A DNA stretch of 64,000 nt from Aliirhizobium wenxiniae (GCF_019511445.1 NZ_JAEUAN010000012.1:118902-182901); one strand, 5' to 3'. Positions 27,115-36,477 are shown, counted from the first letter of the stretch. Translations and numbers: made by a program. Notes: generated by a model from the letters alone, not told the origin.

Positions 27115-27393
27115 ATGACGACCACAAACGAGATTGCCGACAAGATCGCTGCTGACCATAGCCTGACGAAAACGCAAGCCAAGACCATTGTCGAGGCGGT
27201 GATTGCCTCGATCACTTCTGCCGCGGTTGCCGGTAACGAAACCAGCCTGCCAGGTTTCGGCAAGTTCAAGGTGAAAGCGACGCCGGAGCGCGAGGCCCGC
27301 AATCCGGCGACGGGTGCGACCATCAAGGTGGCGGCGGCAAGAAAGCTGGCCTTCACGCCTGCAAAGGCTCTGAAAGACGCCCTCAACAAATAA
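27115..27393 (+). CDS. HU-family DNA-binding protein
   Basis: 92 residues, the standard HU length. Recognisable HU features: KTQAKTIVEAVIASITSAAV helices, the LPGFGKFKVKATPEREARNP beta arm with RNPATGATIKVAA, and the end KLAFTPAKALKDALNK. It bends and compacts DNA, and plasmid copies are thought to lower the cost of carriage or help plasmid functions. Followed by a strong terminator at 27414. Confidence 0.95.
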   Translation: MTTTNEIADKIAADHSLTKTQAKTIVEAVIASITSAAVAGNETSLPGFGKFKVKATPEREARNPATGATIKVAAARKLAFTPAKALKDALNK

Positions 27394-27413
27394 AGTCTTG
27401 AGGCGATCAGAGA

Positions 27414-27446
27414 AAGGCCCGGCGGCGTGCCGGCCTTTATTTTTTT
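27414..27446 (+). terminator. rho-independent terminator after the HU gene
   Basis: Stem AAGGCC(C)CGGC / GCCGGCCTT (9 bp with one bulge), 5-nt loop, then TTATTTTTTT. It ends 50 bp after the HU stop codon. Confidence 0.85.
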
Positions 27447-27525
27447 CACCGGTGCCCGTCGCAAGCCCGTCAAGCTGGAAGAAGAAGAGCCCCGCCTTGC
27501 CCGGCGGGACTCGGTATTGCGTAAT

Positions 27526-27843
27526 TCAGATCTCGCGCTTCGGCCGGTTCCAGATCAGGGCGTATTCGCCGTCTTTCTCGCTCGGCCACAAGGCCGCGGT
27601 GATCGGTGCGTTGAAACTCGGGTCGTCGAGTTTCACCGAGATGTATTGCTCACCGTCGGTAGAAACCGCCTTCCAGCCGGCGCCAACCTCGACACCGTTT
27701 CCGGCAGTAATCCGGAAATCCGGGGCGTCGCGCGAGACGCGTTCGATCGGGTTGAGGCGGGCCTTCATGCTGACGGTGAGGGTGCGAACGTTGCCGATGA
27801 TGGAGTTGTTGCCGTTGGTGGTGAATTCGCCGATGACTGCCAT
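27526..27843 (-). CDS. DUF736 family protein
   Basis: 105 residues. The start AVIGEFTTNGNNSIIGNVRT, the middle RVSRDAPDFRITAG and GWKAVSTDGEQYISVKLDDP, and the end ALWPSEKDGEYALIWNRP match the DUF736 family common on alphaproteobacterial plasmids. The function is unknown. AAGGA 7 nt before the ATG. It stands alone on the minus strand. Confidence 0.9.
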   Translation of the reverse strand: MAVIGEFTTNGNNSIIGNVRTLTVSMKARLNPIERVSRDAPDFRITAGNGVEVGAGWKAVSTDGEQYISVKLDDPSFNAPITAALWPSEKDGEYALIWNRPKREI

Positions 27844-28594
27844 TGTCGTGTCCTTTTCCGGTGTGTTCGGGCCGCGCCCATCGCGGCCTCGATGGCGGTG
27901 TCAAGACCGACGGCGATCGACGCCGCACCCTTGGGCCGAAACGTCAGTGGAGGGCGGCCGGGAGCGGCTTTCTTGTCGGGCGAGGAATGCGAACCTGTTC
28001 GCAGGGGAAGAAAGTTGCGGACGGCCGTTGCGGTCCAGGCGATCGAGACGAAGGCGTCCTTCGGTCACACCAGTCCCATCGAGGTCTGCGTGGGTGTCGT
28101 CCGTCGATCCGGATGGGCAGGTCATGATACGCAGTCAACGGCAGTTCGCGACCGACATGATGCCCAAAACGCTGTGACCTTGTGCCCCCCGCGATTGCCT
28201 AGCCATGCTGACCGGTCGGAATGAGTTCGCAGGTCACCATTTTCGTCCATGACGACGCTGTCGCGATTGCGTCGGCCGGTGATGCCTGGCCAAGGACACT
28301 GATGCTCCTCGACCTGTCTGGCTAGGCACCACACGTCCCTCGCATGCGTTCGGCCATAGGTCGAGCTGGCCATGGTCGGCAGCAGAGGCGAGATCGGCTT
28401 CATCGAGCGGGACGCAGAGTGTTGCGACACCTCGCCGTAAATGACCCATCATTGGTGGCGGAGCGCCTTCTGGAGTTCGCGTATCTGCCGTATGTGCGCC
28501 GTTGTCCTGGATTGAACCCCGGCCCCGAGCGAGACCGCTCTGAGCCGGATCGTCAATGTTTCAGCGTAATCAGCACGCCGGGGTTCGAACACTG
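27844..28594. other. 751-bp stretch without a convincing gene
   Basis: The ArdC gene ends at 28595 and DUF736 starts at 27843. Minus-strand frames at 28122-28430 and 28234-28452 look partly protein-like (MMGHLRRGVATLCVPLDEAD in one, ITGRRNRDSVVMDENGDLRT in the other), which could be one small gene broken by a frameshift near 28340. The evidence is not strong enough to call it. Confidence 0.3.
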
Positions 28595-29521
28595 TCAAGC
28601 AGCCTCTTGAGCAGATGGCGCCTGCGGCTGAAGGCTGTGGAGATAGGCGACGGCGCGCTGCGCATGGGCAGCAGCCCGAAAGATGGCGCGCTTGTCGGAC
28701 CCGAGCATCGCTGCCCAGGTCTGGATATAGGCCGCGTGGTCCGGCCGCGGCTCCAGTTCCGGAACGATCCGGAGATCTGCGCAAAGCATCGCAGCGCCGA
28801 TCTCCACGAGTACTTCTTCGAAGGCGCGCTCCCGGCGATCTTTGTGATAGCGGGACAGATCCCTGTTCAACCGATGGGCCGGAGACGTCCAGTGCAGTGT
28901 TTCATGTGCGCGAACTGAAATCAGAGACGCCGCGTCGCGGAATTGCGCGGGCTCGGGGAGCTGGATGTGGTCAGTCGGCGGCGAGTAATAGGCCTGGTTG
29001 CCGCCATAGCGGACAACCGCACCGGTATTGTCGAAGAAACGATCGGCATGCTCGATACGCTCGAACGGTTTGCCGATCACCTCGGGAGCATGATAATATC
29101 TATCCGGCAATCCTTCGATCTGATCGCAGTTGAAAACTGTGTAAGCTTTCAGGAACGGGATATCGCGCTCGATTTCCCCACTTCCGCCGTCGGTTTCCGT
29201 CTTCGTAAAGCGGCTCGCATAGACGACGGTGGCGCCGCTTTCGCCCTTGCGGACATGGGCGCCGAGTTCGTTGGCCTGACGCAAAGTCATCCATGTCGCC
29301 GAGGAAAACCCGCAGGCGACGCTTTCCGACCATAAAAGCAGGACGTTGAGCCCCGTATAGGCCTGCCCGTTATGACGGAGCGGCCGGCTGACCCGACCAG
29401 TCATATTGCGGGCGCACCATGGCTTGATCCATGGGCGCACACCGTTTTCCAGATCGGCGACGATACGGTCGGTGATGCGCGCATAAATGTCGATGCGGGT
29501 GTTGTCTGTCTTCCTGCTCAT
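28595..29521 (-). CDS. ardC: ArdC-family antirestriction protein
   Basis: 308 residues. N-terminal ssDNA-binding domain (residues ~8-130: YARITDRIVADLENGVRPWI, NGQAYTGLNVLLLW, SATWMTLRQANELGAHVRKG) and C-terminal zinc-peptidase-like domain with HETLH at 206-210 and the downstream Glu helix (FEEVLVEIGAAML). ArdC proteins protect incoming plasmid DNA from host restriction. GGAG precedes the ATG. Separated from the next upstream gene by a 319-bp gap. Confidence 0.92.
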   Translation of the reverse strand: MSRKTDNTRIDIYARITDRIVADLENGVRPWIKPWCARNMTGRVSRPLRHNGQAYTGLNVLLLWSESVACGFSSATWMTLRQANELGAHVRKGESGATVVYASRFTKTETDGGSGEIERDIPFLKAYTVFNCDQIEGLPDRYYHAPEVIGKPFERIEHADRFFDNTGAVVRYGGNQAYYSPPTDHIQLPEPAQFRDAASLISVRAHETLHWTSPAHRLNRDLSRYHKDRRERAFEEVLVEIGAAMLCADLRIVPELEPRPDHAAYIQTWAAMLGSDKRAIFRAAAHAQRAVAYLHSLQPQAPSAQEAA

Positions 29522-29807
29522 TGTCCAAATCTCCGTTTACGGAAGGCCGCGTCGATCGCGACCTCGTCACAGTGGACCGATTGCAGGAGCGGTCAGGGGG
29601 CAGGCGCACCGGAACGGCCGAAACGCATGTGGAGGACGGCGAAGCCGTTGCGATCTGCATCCGGCTCCTGCAGGACCAAGGCCGGGACGGGGTTGCGAGA
29701 GGCGCCGAGAGCCCCGCTTTCCTTTATTCCTTCACCTTAGTCATGACGGCCGTCATGGAAAAAGCCGCCCCCGATAGGGCGACCGCCAGTTTCAAAGATA
29801 GATTTAG
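29522..29807. other. intergenic stretch upstream of ardC
   Basis: No gene seen. It should carry the ardC promoter (minus strand). A perfect hairpin closes it at 29808. Confidence 0.3.
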
Positions 29808-29829
29808 CGGCGGAGCCTGAGCTCCGCCG
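29808..29829 (-). terminator. hairpin after the 203-residue protein gene
   Basis: Perfect 9-bp inverted repeat CGGCGGAGC-N4-GCTCCGCCG, 12 bp past the stop codon at 29841. On the minus strand it is followed by an AT-rich but not pure T stretch, so termination is likely but not certain. Confidence 0.55.
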
Positions 29830-29840
29830 TTGGGATGACG

Positions 29841-30452
29841 TCAATCGAAGGCCGACATCTGAGCTGCGGCCGCTTTGCGGTCGAGCGTCGGGCCGGGATT
29901 TTCGACCGGACGGTCGAAGGGCTTCCAGACCTCTCCAACAATCTGCTCGTAGGCTGAGACGGCGCCTTCCGCTGCCATCCGCAGCGCATGAGCCTGAATG
30001 CCCATGTCGGCGGCGAACTCGCGCTTGCGCTGGGCGGCGCTGTCATAACCAACCGGACCGTCGAGATCCTCGTCGCGGGCTTCAGCGGCACCCTTGGCGG
30101 TGGCATCGCGTGCCTCGCTGACGGCGCGGGAGTAGAACTGGCCGGCACCATGGGCCGAGCCGACATAGGCACCGACGATCCGCTGGAGGTGGATCTGCAT
30201 TGCGCGTTCCCCGAGGCCGTCCGAGAGGCCCGTTGCAGTCTCGACGATCAGGCGCTCGTGCATGTCACGGATACCGTCGCTGTCGAGAATGGCGGCTCCA
30301 AAACTCTCCGCGATCTTCAGCGCCTGGGCTTCATCGGGGCACGTCAGGCGGACCATCTCGACGGTGGCGCCCTTGCGGAGCTGGAGGACGCGGGCGGATG
30401 GACGTGAGGCCTGATTGGAGGATTGCCGGGACTGGGTTGCTGGCTTTGCCAT
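29841..30452 (-). CDS. conserved-type plasmid protein, unknown
   Basis: 203 residues, soluble, Ala-rich and helical. Parts: ATVEMVRLTCPDEAQALKIA, a central GERAMQIHLQRIVGAYVGSA, and a C-terminal KREFAADMGIQAHALRMAAE. No motif that names a function. AAGGAAG 6 nt before the ATG. It is the kind of gene found with ardC and DUF736 on rhizobial plasmids; a role in plasmid establishment is inference. Confidence 0.7.
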   Translation of the reverse strand: MAKPATQSRQSSNQASRPSARVLQLRKGATVEMVRLTCPDEAQALKIAESFGAAILDSDGIRDMHERLIVETATGLSDGLGERAMQIHLQRIVGAYVGSAHGAGQFYSRAVSEARDATAKGAAEARDEDLDGPVGYDSAAQRKREFAADMGIQAHALRMAAEGAVSAYEQIVGEVWKPFDRPVENPGPTLDRKAAAAQMSAFD

Positions 30453-30838
30453 GATGGCTTCCTTTCGTTGTCTGCCGAGGCGGTTTCGGCCCCCTTGGCC
30501 GGCCCGTCCTTCGGTGCGGTAGAAAGGGACCGACGCAAGCCGGCCGGTTCAGGGTCCGGGCAGGCCAGATCGAGCAAGGCTGGGGTGCGGGCAAGCGGGG
30601 CCAAAGCCCTGCGAAGTCCCGCATTCCTGCTTTGCGACAAGCGGCATGACCTGCCGCCCCGCGGCGCGACAGCGGCCTTGAACCGGACGGGCGTTGGTCC
30701 AGACCGCAACGAAACCGAAGGGCGGACCGGCCAAGGGGAACAACCTTGCCGGTCGAGATGGCGGAAGGATCCCGGCGGAGGCCATGGAAACCCGTGCCAG
30801 GATCAGACCAGACCGCTGGCGGTTACAACGGGGCCGTC
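30453..30838. other. 386-bp GC-rich intergenic stretch
   Basis: No gene supported on either strand. Frames present are Pro/Arg-rich and lack start signals. It contains the upstream region of the 203-residue gene. Confidence 0.35.
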
Positions 30839-31219
30839 TCAGGTGCCGATTGCGTCAGCCCTCGATAGACCGGTCTGCGCCCGCGGCAGCCAATCCTCAA
30901 AGTCCCGTTTTGACAGACCCATCTCACGCGCCGGCTCCCGCAAGAACGCGACAAGATCGTCAAAGAGATCCGCTTTCCGCTGCACCGTCTCGCGAAACGC
31001 CTCGGGAACCGGATGATAGGTCGGTTCCGCCCCGTCGGTTGGCTGTTCGCGGATGTCGGCGACATAGGTGTCACCGGAGCTATCGACGTCGCATTGCTCG
31101 TCGTCCCATTCTTCGTCGCTGGTGGCCATCCGGCATGCGTCTTCGATGGTTGCGGCCTCGTAAAACCGCCGGCGATAACCCGGCAGATGATATTCGGTGT
31201 CGACGCGAAAGCGTGTCAT
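30839..31219 (-). CDS. small acidic plasmid protein, unknown
   Basis: 126 residues. Starts RFRVDTEYHLPGYRRRFYEA with an acidic middle (SDEEWDDEQCDVDSSGDTYV) and a helical end. AAAGGAG 7 nt before the ATG at 31219. The ATG overlaps the stop of the upstream broken gene (ATGA), so it is the last member of a coupled operon that begins at 32940. Unknown function. Confidence 0.7.
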   Translation of the reverse strand: MTRFRVDTEYHLPGYRRRFYEAATIEDACRMATSDEEWDDEQCDVDSSGDTYVADIREQPTDGAEPTYHPVPEAFRETVQRKADLFDDLVAFLREPAREMGLSKRDFEDWLPRAQTGLSRADAIGT

Positions 31220-31568
31220 GCTGCGCTCCTTTCGTGTTGGGGGATGACGTGTTGATGATCCCGGAGGGCGGAGATTGCCGATTCCTGGCGCGCCAGCGTT
31301 CGGATCAGCGGCTCGATATCGCCCCGGCGCTCGAATTCGAGACGCTCGAGGTTCAATCGAAGCAGCGCTTCACGCGACTGGGTCCAACGTAATCGAGATC
31401 GCCCGCACGGCCGAACTGCCCTGCCCCTTCGAGTGGTCGCGACGCGCTCTGCCCGTGCCTCGATCTGTCTGTAGACCAGATCGAAATGTTGCGTGTCTGA
31501 CGGCGGGCCGCCTCCATACGAGCCAGAAGAAACGCGCCGTCGTCGAGGGAACTAACCGGACACCTCAT
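31216..31568 (-). pseudogene. frameshifted small gene in a coupled operon
   Basis: From the ATG at 31568 the frame gives SSLDDGAFLLARMEAARRQT. A shift of one base near 31485 then gives a natural continuation, HFDLVYRQIEARAERVATTR and ALLRLNLERLEFERRGDIEP, to a TGA at 31216-31218. Start and stop of the combined reading both overlap their neighbours by ATGA, exactly as in an intact operon, which strongly supports one former gene of about 117 residues missing one base. Without correction the frame stops at 31353. Confidence 0.65.
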
Positions 31569-32458
31569 GTCGTCGTCCTCCCCGACCAGGACAGAAAGGA
31601 CGACGGCCCGGCATAGGCTTGGTGCCGGGTCTCATTGATGACAAAACCGAAGCGGCCGACCTCATACTCGCTCACTGGCACCAGATATCGCCGCTCTTCG
31701 ACGCCAAGCGTCCGCTTGCCGCCGCGTGTGGCGATCACTTCCGTCATACCGGAATGATGATCCGACCGAATTGCCGATATCACCACCCAGTCGTCTGCAT
31801 GATCGCGTTCGAAGCTGCGGCGATCCTTGACGTCGGATTCTCCTGACGAGAGCACGACGCCATGGATCGCTTCCCAGGCATCCGGCTGCCATGTCTTGCA
31901 GGTCTCGTCTGCAATTCGCCTCTCATAGCCGGTGAAGAAATCCGGAAAAGTGATGGCGACGGCGGCCCAGCAGCAATCTTCCTCATAGAACCCATCGGAC
32001 GATCGCAATGAGGCATGGACTTGTCGGTTGCGTTCAGGCGACAGATGGAAGCCGCCATGGCTGGCAGTTGCGTGGCTGACGATGCCCTCGGCATAGACCG
32101 TAGCCATCTGCGACCAACCCCATGGGGTGCCGCAGGACTGCCGTTTCTGGACGCGATTGAGGCGCGAGAGGTCACGCCGATGCTCTGCCGTCTCGAGCAC
32201 GCGCGCGCGAAAGTCAGCCTCGTGCGCCACCCGGCCCTCGTGGCTGTAGAAGGACTGGCGGGTAAGTTCGCCCATGGGGCGATCGACACGCCAGGCGCTG
32301 GCGATGAAGCCGCCTGCAGCACCGTCACCCGACGGCAGCATGGCAAGGGTGAGATCGCCGACCCTGGCGACAATGAGGCCGTCGGCCGATCGATCGAAGA
32401 CGACCTCCGGAAAGTCGGATGCGGCCGTAGCGGTGCTGATCCCTGGACGATCGCTCAT
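31565..32458 (-). CDS. DUF7007-type plasmid protein
   Basis: 297 residues. The segment around CGTPWGWSQMATVYAEGIVS and HATASHGGFHLSPERNRQVH is characteristic of the DUF7007 domain of plasmid proteins; CCWAAVAITFPDFF and TWQPDAWEAIHGV follow. Function unknown. The ATG at 32458 overlaps the upstream stop by ATGA, which sets the start; a longer frame would overlap the upstream gene heavily. Second gene of the operon starting at 32940. Confidence 0.75.
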   Translation of the reverse strand: MSDRPGISTATAASDFPEVVFDRSADGLIVARVGDLTLAMLPSGDGAAGGFIASAWRVDRPMGELTRQSFYSHEGRVAHEADFRARVLETAEHRRDLSRLNRVQKRQSCGTPWGWSQMATVYAEGIVSHATASHGGFHLSPERNRQVHASLRSSDGFYEEDCCWAAVAITFPDFFTGYERRIADETCKTWQPDAWEAIHGVVLSSGESDVKDRRSFERDHADDWVVISAIRSDHHSGMTEVIATRGGKRTLGVEERRYLVPVSEYEVGRFGFVINETRHQAYAGPSSFLSWSGRTTT

Positions 32459-32940
32459 ACGACAGCCCTCCCCTGCCCCGCATCGACGACCGCCTCCTCG
32501 GCGGTCACGTCTTCCAACACGGCTGAAGGATAGCCGTGGCGGGAGAGCCACTCTTCGGCACCCTGACGGCCGGCGGCGAGATGGACGAGTTCGGCATTCT
32601 CGCCGGCACGGTCGAAGATGCGGCAACTGCCAACGGCCGGCACCTCGACCACGCTGAAGGTCAGCTTGCTGTCTATCGTGAAGCTCCGATAGACTCGGAT
32701 CGCGATGACCCCGCCGGCGCCATGATCGCCTTCGTGCAACTTGAAACCGGCCGGCACGATCATGCTGCCGCGCCGATATTCGTCCTGACGGCTGACCAGC
32801 CGGCCGGCACTATTGCGGGTCCGCCATGCGGAGAGTTTCTTGACGTGGCGTTCGGGTGGGCGAGGCATGCCGTCGGACCAGGCCAGGACGGAACCGATCG
32901 GCGCCAGAAAAACGAGATGGGTGGACATATGGGAGGGCAT
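32455..32940 (-). CDS. conserved-type plasmid protein, unknown
   Basis: 161 residues. AGGAG 7 nt before the ATG at 32940. It begins with THLVFLAPIGSVLAWSDG, has a basic middle (PPERHVKKLSAWRTRNSAGR) and a C-terminal RQGAEEWLSRHGYPSAVLED. First gene of a four-gene ATGA-coupled operon. No named family recognised. Confidence 0.7.
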   Translation of the reverse strand: MPSHMSTHLVFLAPIGSVLAWSDGMPRPPERHVKKLSAWRTRNSAGRLVSRQDEYRRGSMIVPAGFKLHEGDHGAGGVIAIRVYRSFTIDSKLTFSVVEVPAVGSCRIFDRAGENAELVHLAAGRQGAEEWLSRHGYPSAVLEDVTAEEAVVDAGQGRAVV

Positions 32941-33050
32941 GGAAAACTCCTGGGTGACTTGAGGATCGTGAAAACGGAACCGCCGCCGTTGGAGACCACG
33001 GGCGGCGGCTGAGCGTTGAGGAGAGGTTCCGTTAGCTGCGAAGGGTGCGG

Positions 33051-34811
33051 TTATTCCGCCGCGATGGCGTAGGCGCCGTCGTCGTCATCGAGATCGTCGA
33101 TGCCGGGTTCGGTGGTGTCGCCGTCCTCTGCGTCATCCTCAACGGGATCATCACCGGGATCTGTTGCGCCCTCGTGATCACTGTCATGGCTGACATGATC
33201 GGCAATGCCGTCCTCCTCCACTTCGGTCTGATCGAATGCGTCGCCATACTTCTTGAGGTCGGCGATCTCCTTCGGTTCGGGAGCGAAAAGCGCCGAGTTG
33301 TGAACGAAGCGTTCCTCGCCGAAATGACTGACGAGCGCGGCGCGCGTCTCCCGCACCTTCTGGCGCGGCGTGACACCGACGTCTTTGGAAGCCGTTTCAA
33401 GCGCTTGCCTGGACAGGCAAAGCAGGAAATCCTCCGACCCCATGTTGGCGAGGAAACTGTCGGCGCCGATCGTAGCACCGGCGATCCGTGAGACGACACC
33501 GCTGTTCGACATGCCACGACGGCACGACAGGACATCGATGAGGGCCGAGCGCGCCACAACCCGCACCGTCTCCATGTCCGTGCTAAGTTCGCCGTCATCC
33601 GAGAGCAGACGCGCGGCATGCCGGCGGAGCCGACCCGGTCCTATCACGGTATCGCTCGCGCCGGAATCGACGCGGACATTCAGCCCCGCAAACGCGATGA
33701 CGAGCAGCGCCATCAGCGTGTCGTCCTCGATCGGCGCGCGACCGAGCGCCTCATGCAGGGCATCGGTGCGGAAGTCGCCGATCATGTCCTGCCCCTTCTG
33801 CGTGACGTCAGGCCGGACCTTCGGAGCCTCGATCACGGCGCCGTCGTCGCTCCCACCGCTGGCCGCAGCGCCCTTGGTCTTCTTCTCTTCTGGCATGCGA
33901 TACGCGACCGACTGCACCTTGCCGTCGCGGTCGAGGTACATGCCGACATGGTCGGACTTCGACGGCTTGCCATAGACGCGCTCGGCCTTTTTCGGCAGCT
34001 CAGGCTGCCCCCAGTTGTTGACCTCGACGATCGCGCCCTTCTTCGGCAGATTGGACGTCATCCATTCCTGCTGCGCCCCGAGGAACGCTTCGACATTGGT
34101 TGTGTAGCGGCTGTCCTGATCGGCCGGTGCGAAGAGATCCTCGACCCATTCGATACCGTAGGCGCTTGCGAGATCATCGCCGAAGCTGGCATCCTTGGCG
34201 AACATGCGGGTCTTGGAGAGGGCCCGCGCGATATTGTACCAGTCGGCCCGCTCGGCTTTCTTGGGCTTGTTCGCGTTCCAGACTTCCTTCTGCTCCTCAA
34301 GCGACGCCGCGGCGATCGTGCGCAGCTGCTGCTCGTTCGGCATATCGCCGAGTGCCATATGATCGAGCATCGCGGCCAGGACATTGGCGAGAAGCCTCAG
34401 CTTGCGGATCTGACGGACGGGAAGCGCCAGTGCGACGCCGATCGCCTCTTCCGTCCAGCCGAGGGCCACAAGCCGTTCGATGCCACGCCATTGATCGATC
34501 GGATTAAGCGGCTCGCGGGCGATGTTTTCGACCATCGAGCGCATGGCGCCGTTGTCGTGGGCGGCCTCGCGAACGATGACTTCGATCTCGTCGAGTCCGG
34601 CGGCGATCGCCTGGGCCACACGACGATGGCCTGCCTGGATAATGAGGCCATTGCCGCCATCTGTTTCGGGCGAAACGATCGGTGGCTGGATGATGCCGAC
34701 AGCCTTCACCGTGGCCAGAAGCAGAGCGTCGGCCTGCGGCGAGGACTTGGACCGGCGGGCATCGTCGGGATTGCCCTTCAGCGCACGAGGATCGATTTTG
34801 AGGATCTGCAT
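33051..34811 (-). CDS. ParB/Spo0J-domain plasmid protein
   Basis: 586 residues, about twice the size of a partition ParB. The N-terminal ParB/sulfiredoxin-like domain is clear (NGLIIQAGHRRVAQAIAAGL, then MVENIAREPLNPIDQWRGIE), followed by an HTH-like part (WTEEAIGVALALPVRQIRKL). The C-terminal half is unique and ends in a long acidic tail (last ~70 residues mostly Asp/Glu). RepB handles partition here, so this protein more likely acts in gene control or plasmid establishment. AAGGAG precedes the ATG. Confidence 0.88.
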   Translation of the reverse strand: MQILKIDPRALKGNPDDARRSKSSPQADALLLATVKAVGIIQPPIVSPETDGGNGLIIQAGHRRVAQAIAAGLDEIEVIVREAAHDNGAMRSMVENIAREPLNPIDQWRGIERLVALGWTEEAIGVALALPVRQIRKLRLLANVLAAMLDHMALGDMPNEQQLRTIAAASLEEQKEVWNANKPKKAERADWYNIARALSKTRMFAKDASFGDDLASAYGIEWVEDLFAPADQDSRYTTNVEAFLGAQQEWMTSNLPKKGAIVEVNNWGQPELPKKAERVYGKPSKSDHVGMYLDRDGKVQSVAYRMPEEKKTKGAAASGGSDDGAVIEAPKVRPDVTQKGQDMIGDFRTDALHEALGRAPIEDDTLMALLVIAFAGLNVRVDSGASDTVIGPGRLRRHAARLLSDDGELSTDMETVRVVARSALIDVLSCRRGMSNSGVVSRIAGATIGADSFLANMGSEDFLLCLSRQALETASKDVGVTPRQKVRETRAALVSHFGEERFVHNSALFAPEPKEIADLKKYGDAFDQTEVEEDGIADHVSHDSDHEGATDPGDDPVEDDAEDGDTTEPGIDDLDDDDGAYAIAAE

Positions 34812-35226
34812 GTCATTTGCTCCTTGCGGGTTTTTAGAGCGGCGGTCGCCACCCCTTTCTGCCTTCAGTTCTTTCCGAAGACATTTTCCGGACCGCGGAG
34901 CGAGCGGGCCGGCGCAACTGCGCCCGAGCGACCCTGCCAGGCAGGGTGAGTGGGGCTTTCAGCCCTGCGAGACCGACGGGCAGGGTTGTGGAGGGGGCGG
35001 TTGAGCAAAGCGGCGCCGGATCGGGCGATCTGCGAGGGGGGGCCCTCTTTTCTTCTTTTCCTTCTTCATGTTTCTCGCTTCAGATGGGAAATATGCTCGG
35101 CATGGCATCCTGCACCCGAATTGGACGGTGTTACGTTCCGGATTGGACGCACTTGAAATCCGGATTGGACGGGCGTAATTTCCGAATCGGACGGATCATT
35201 GCGATCACTTCAGAGGAAATTAGCTA
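34812..35226. other. 415-bp region with phased repeats, upstream of the ATPase gene
   Basis: Holds divergent promoters for the ParB-like gene (minus) and the ATPase gene (plus). No gene seen. The last 110 bp contain the four 22-bp-phased repeats listed separately. Confidence 0.4.
35116..35193 (+). repeat. four 12-mer repeats at exact 22-bp spacing
   Basis: Copies CCGAATTGGACG (35116), CCGGATTGGACG (35138 and 35160) and CCGAATCGGACG (35182); consensus CCGRATYGGACG with starts exactly 22 bp apart. The spacing is about two helical turns, so bound proteins would share a face. The array ends 33 bp before the ATPase start codon. It may be an operator array; some insertion-sequence ends (IS21 type) also carry repeated internal binding sites, so a transposon remnant is an alternative. 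Confidence 0.8.
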
Positions 35227-36477
35227 ATGACCGGCGCGAACAAAGGAAACGAGCTCTATCCGAGAGGAGCGGCCGTACGTGTGGCCGTGGCGATCACTGA
35301 CACGCCGGTGGTTCTCGTAAATGGGCCGCGACAATGCGGCAAGACCACGCTGGTGCGCTCCCTCTTCAGCGGCGACCGGCCCTATTTCACCTTGGACGAC
35401 GAGACGACGCTTGCATCCGCAAAAGCCGACCCGGTCGGGTTCGTCCGGCAAATCGATACCGCAATCCTCGACGAGGTGCAGCGCGCTCCCGAATTGCTGC
35501 GCGCAATCAAGAGCGCGGTCGACACTGACCGTAGACCCGGTCGCTTTCTTCTGACGGGATCCGCCAATATCCTCGCCCTTCCCACGGTTTCGGAAAGCCT
35601 TGCTGGCAGGATGGAAGTCGTCACGCTTTTGCCCCTCGCACAGGCAGAGATCCGGCAGGGGACTGGCAATTTTCTCGACAAGGCGTTCGCCGGAGACCTC
35701 ACAGCGCCGCGAAACCTCGTGATGGGACCAGATCTGATAGAGTGCGCCCTAACCGGGGGGTATCCGGAAATGGTCGCACGCGCTGATCCTCGTCGCCGAT
35801 CCGCCTGGGCCAGAGAATACATTCGCGCAATCGTGGAGCGCGACGTAACCGAAATTGCCGATGTCGAGCGCCTCGACCAGATGCCTCAACTCCTTCGCGC
35901 ACTGGCACATCATTCCGGACAATTGTTGAATTTTGCGCAGCTCGCGGGCCAGATCGGTCTCGATGACAAGACGGCGCGTCGCTATATCGGCATTTTCGAA
36001 AACCTGTTTCTCGTCCGCCGCATAGAACCGTGGTTTCGAAATCCGCTGAAGCGCCTGGTAAAGACGCCAAAGCTGGTCTTCCTGGACAGCGGGCTCCTGG
36101 CGGCGCTGACGGGATTGACGGCAGATCGCATGGCGAAAGACAGGTCCGCGGTCGGAGCACTCCTGGAGACGTTCGTCGCCAATGAGATCCTCAGGCTCGC
36201 TACATGGAGCGAGGTTCGCCCGACCGTCCATCATTATCGCGATAAGGACCAGGACGAGGTCGATATCATCCTGGAGGACGAAGCCGGAGACTTGATCGGC
36301 CTTGAGGTTAAGGCCGCTGCGACCGTCACCTCCCACGATTTCAAAGGTCTGAGAAAAGTCGCCAGTGCCTCCGGAGACGCTTTCAAGGCCGGTTGGGTCC
36401 TCTATGACGGCGATAAGATCCTGCCATTCGGCGATAAACTGGCTGCCGTCCCACTTTCCTTTCTCTGGAGCAGTTGA
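35227..36477 (+). CDS. AAA ATPase with DUF4143 domain
   Basis: 416 residues, standard for this family. N-terminal ATPase with Walker A NGPRQCGKTT near residues 31-40, Walker B ILDEVQRAPELL near 80-90, and sensor VDTDRRPGRFLLTGSANIL. The C-terminal DUF4143 part has the nuclease-like core DQDEVDIILEDEAGDLIGLE with a trailing VKAA. Such proteins occur in many genomes with unclear roles, some as solitary mobile genes. Followed by a small zinc-ribbon gene. Confidence 0.88.
   Translation: MTGANKGNELYPRGAAVRVAVAITDTPVVLVNGPRQCGKTTLVRSLFSGDRPYFTLDDETTLASAKADPVGFVRQIDTAILDEVQRAPELLRAIKSAVDTDRRPGRFLLTGSANILALPTVSESLAGRMEVVTLLPLAQAEIRQGTGNFLDKAFAGDLTAPRNLVMGPDLIECALTGGYPEMVARADPRRRSAWAREYIRAIVERDVTEIADVERLDQMPQLLRALAHHSGQLLNFAQLAGQIGLDDKTARRYIGIFENLFLVRRIEPWFRNPLKRLVKTPKLVFLDSGLLAALTGLTADRMAKDRSAVGALLETFVANEILRLATWSEVRPTVHHYRDKDQDEVDIILEDEAGDLIGLEVKAAATVTSHDFKGLRKVASASGDAFKAGWVLYDGDKILPFGDKLAAVPLSFLWSS

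Noticed and set aside
27427..28224. Plus-strand open frame of 265 codons
   Set aside because: Antisense to DUF736 and running through its upstream region; the DUF736 frame has the family match and the ribosome site.
28122..28452. Possible frameshifted small gene on the minus strand
   Set aside because: Two frames each look natural for part of their length, but there is no family match or start signal to confirm a gene.
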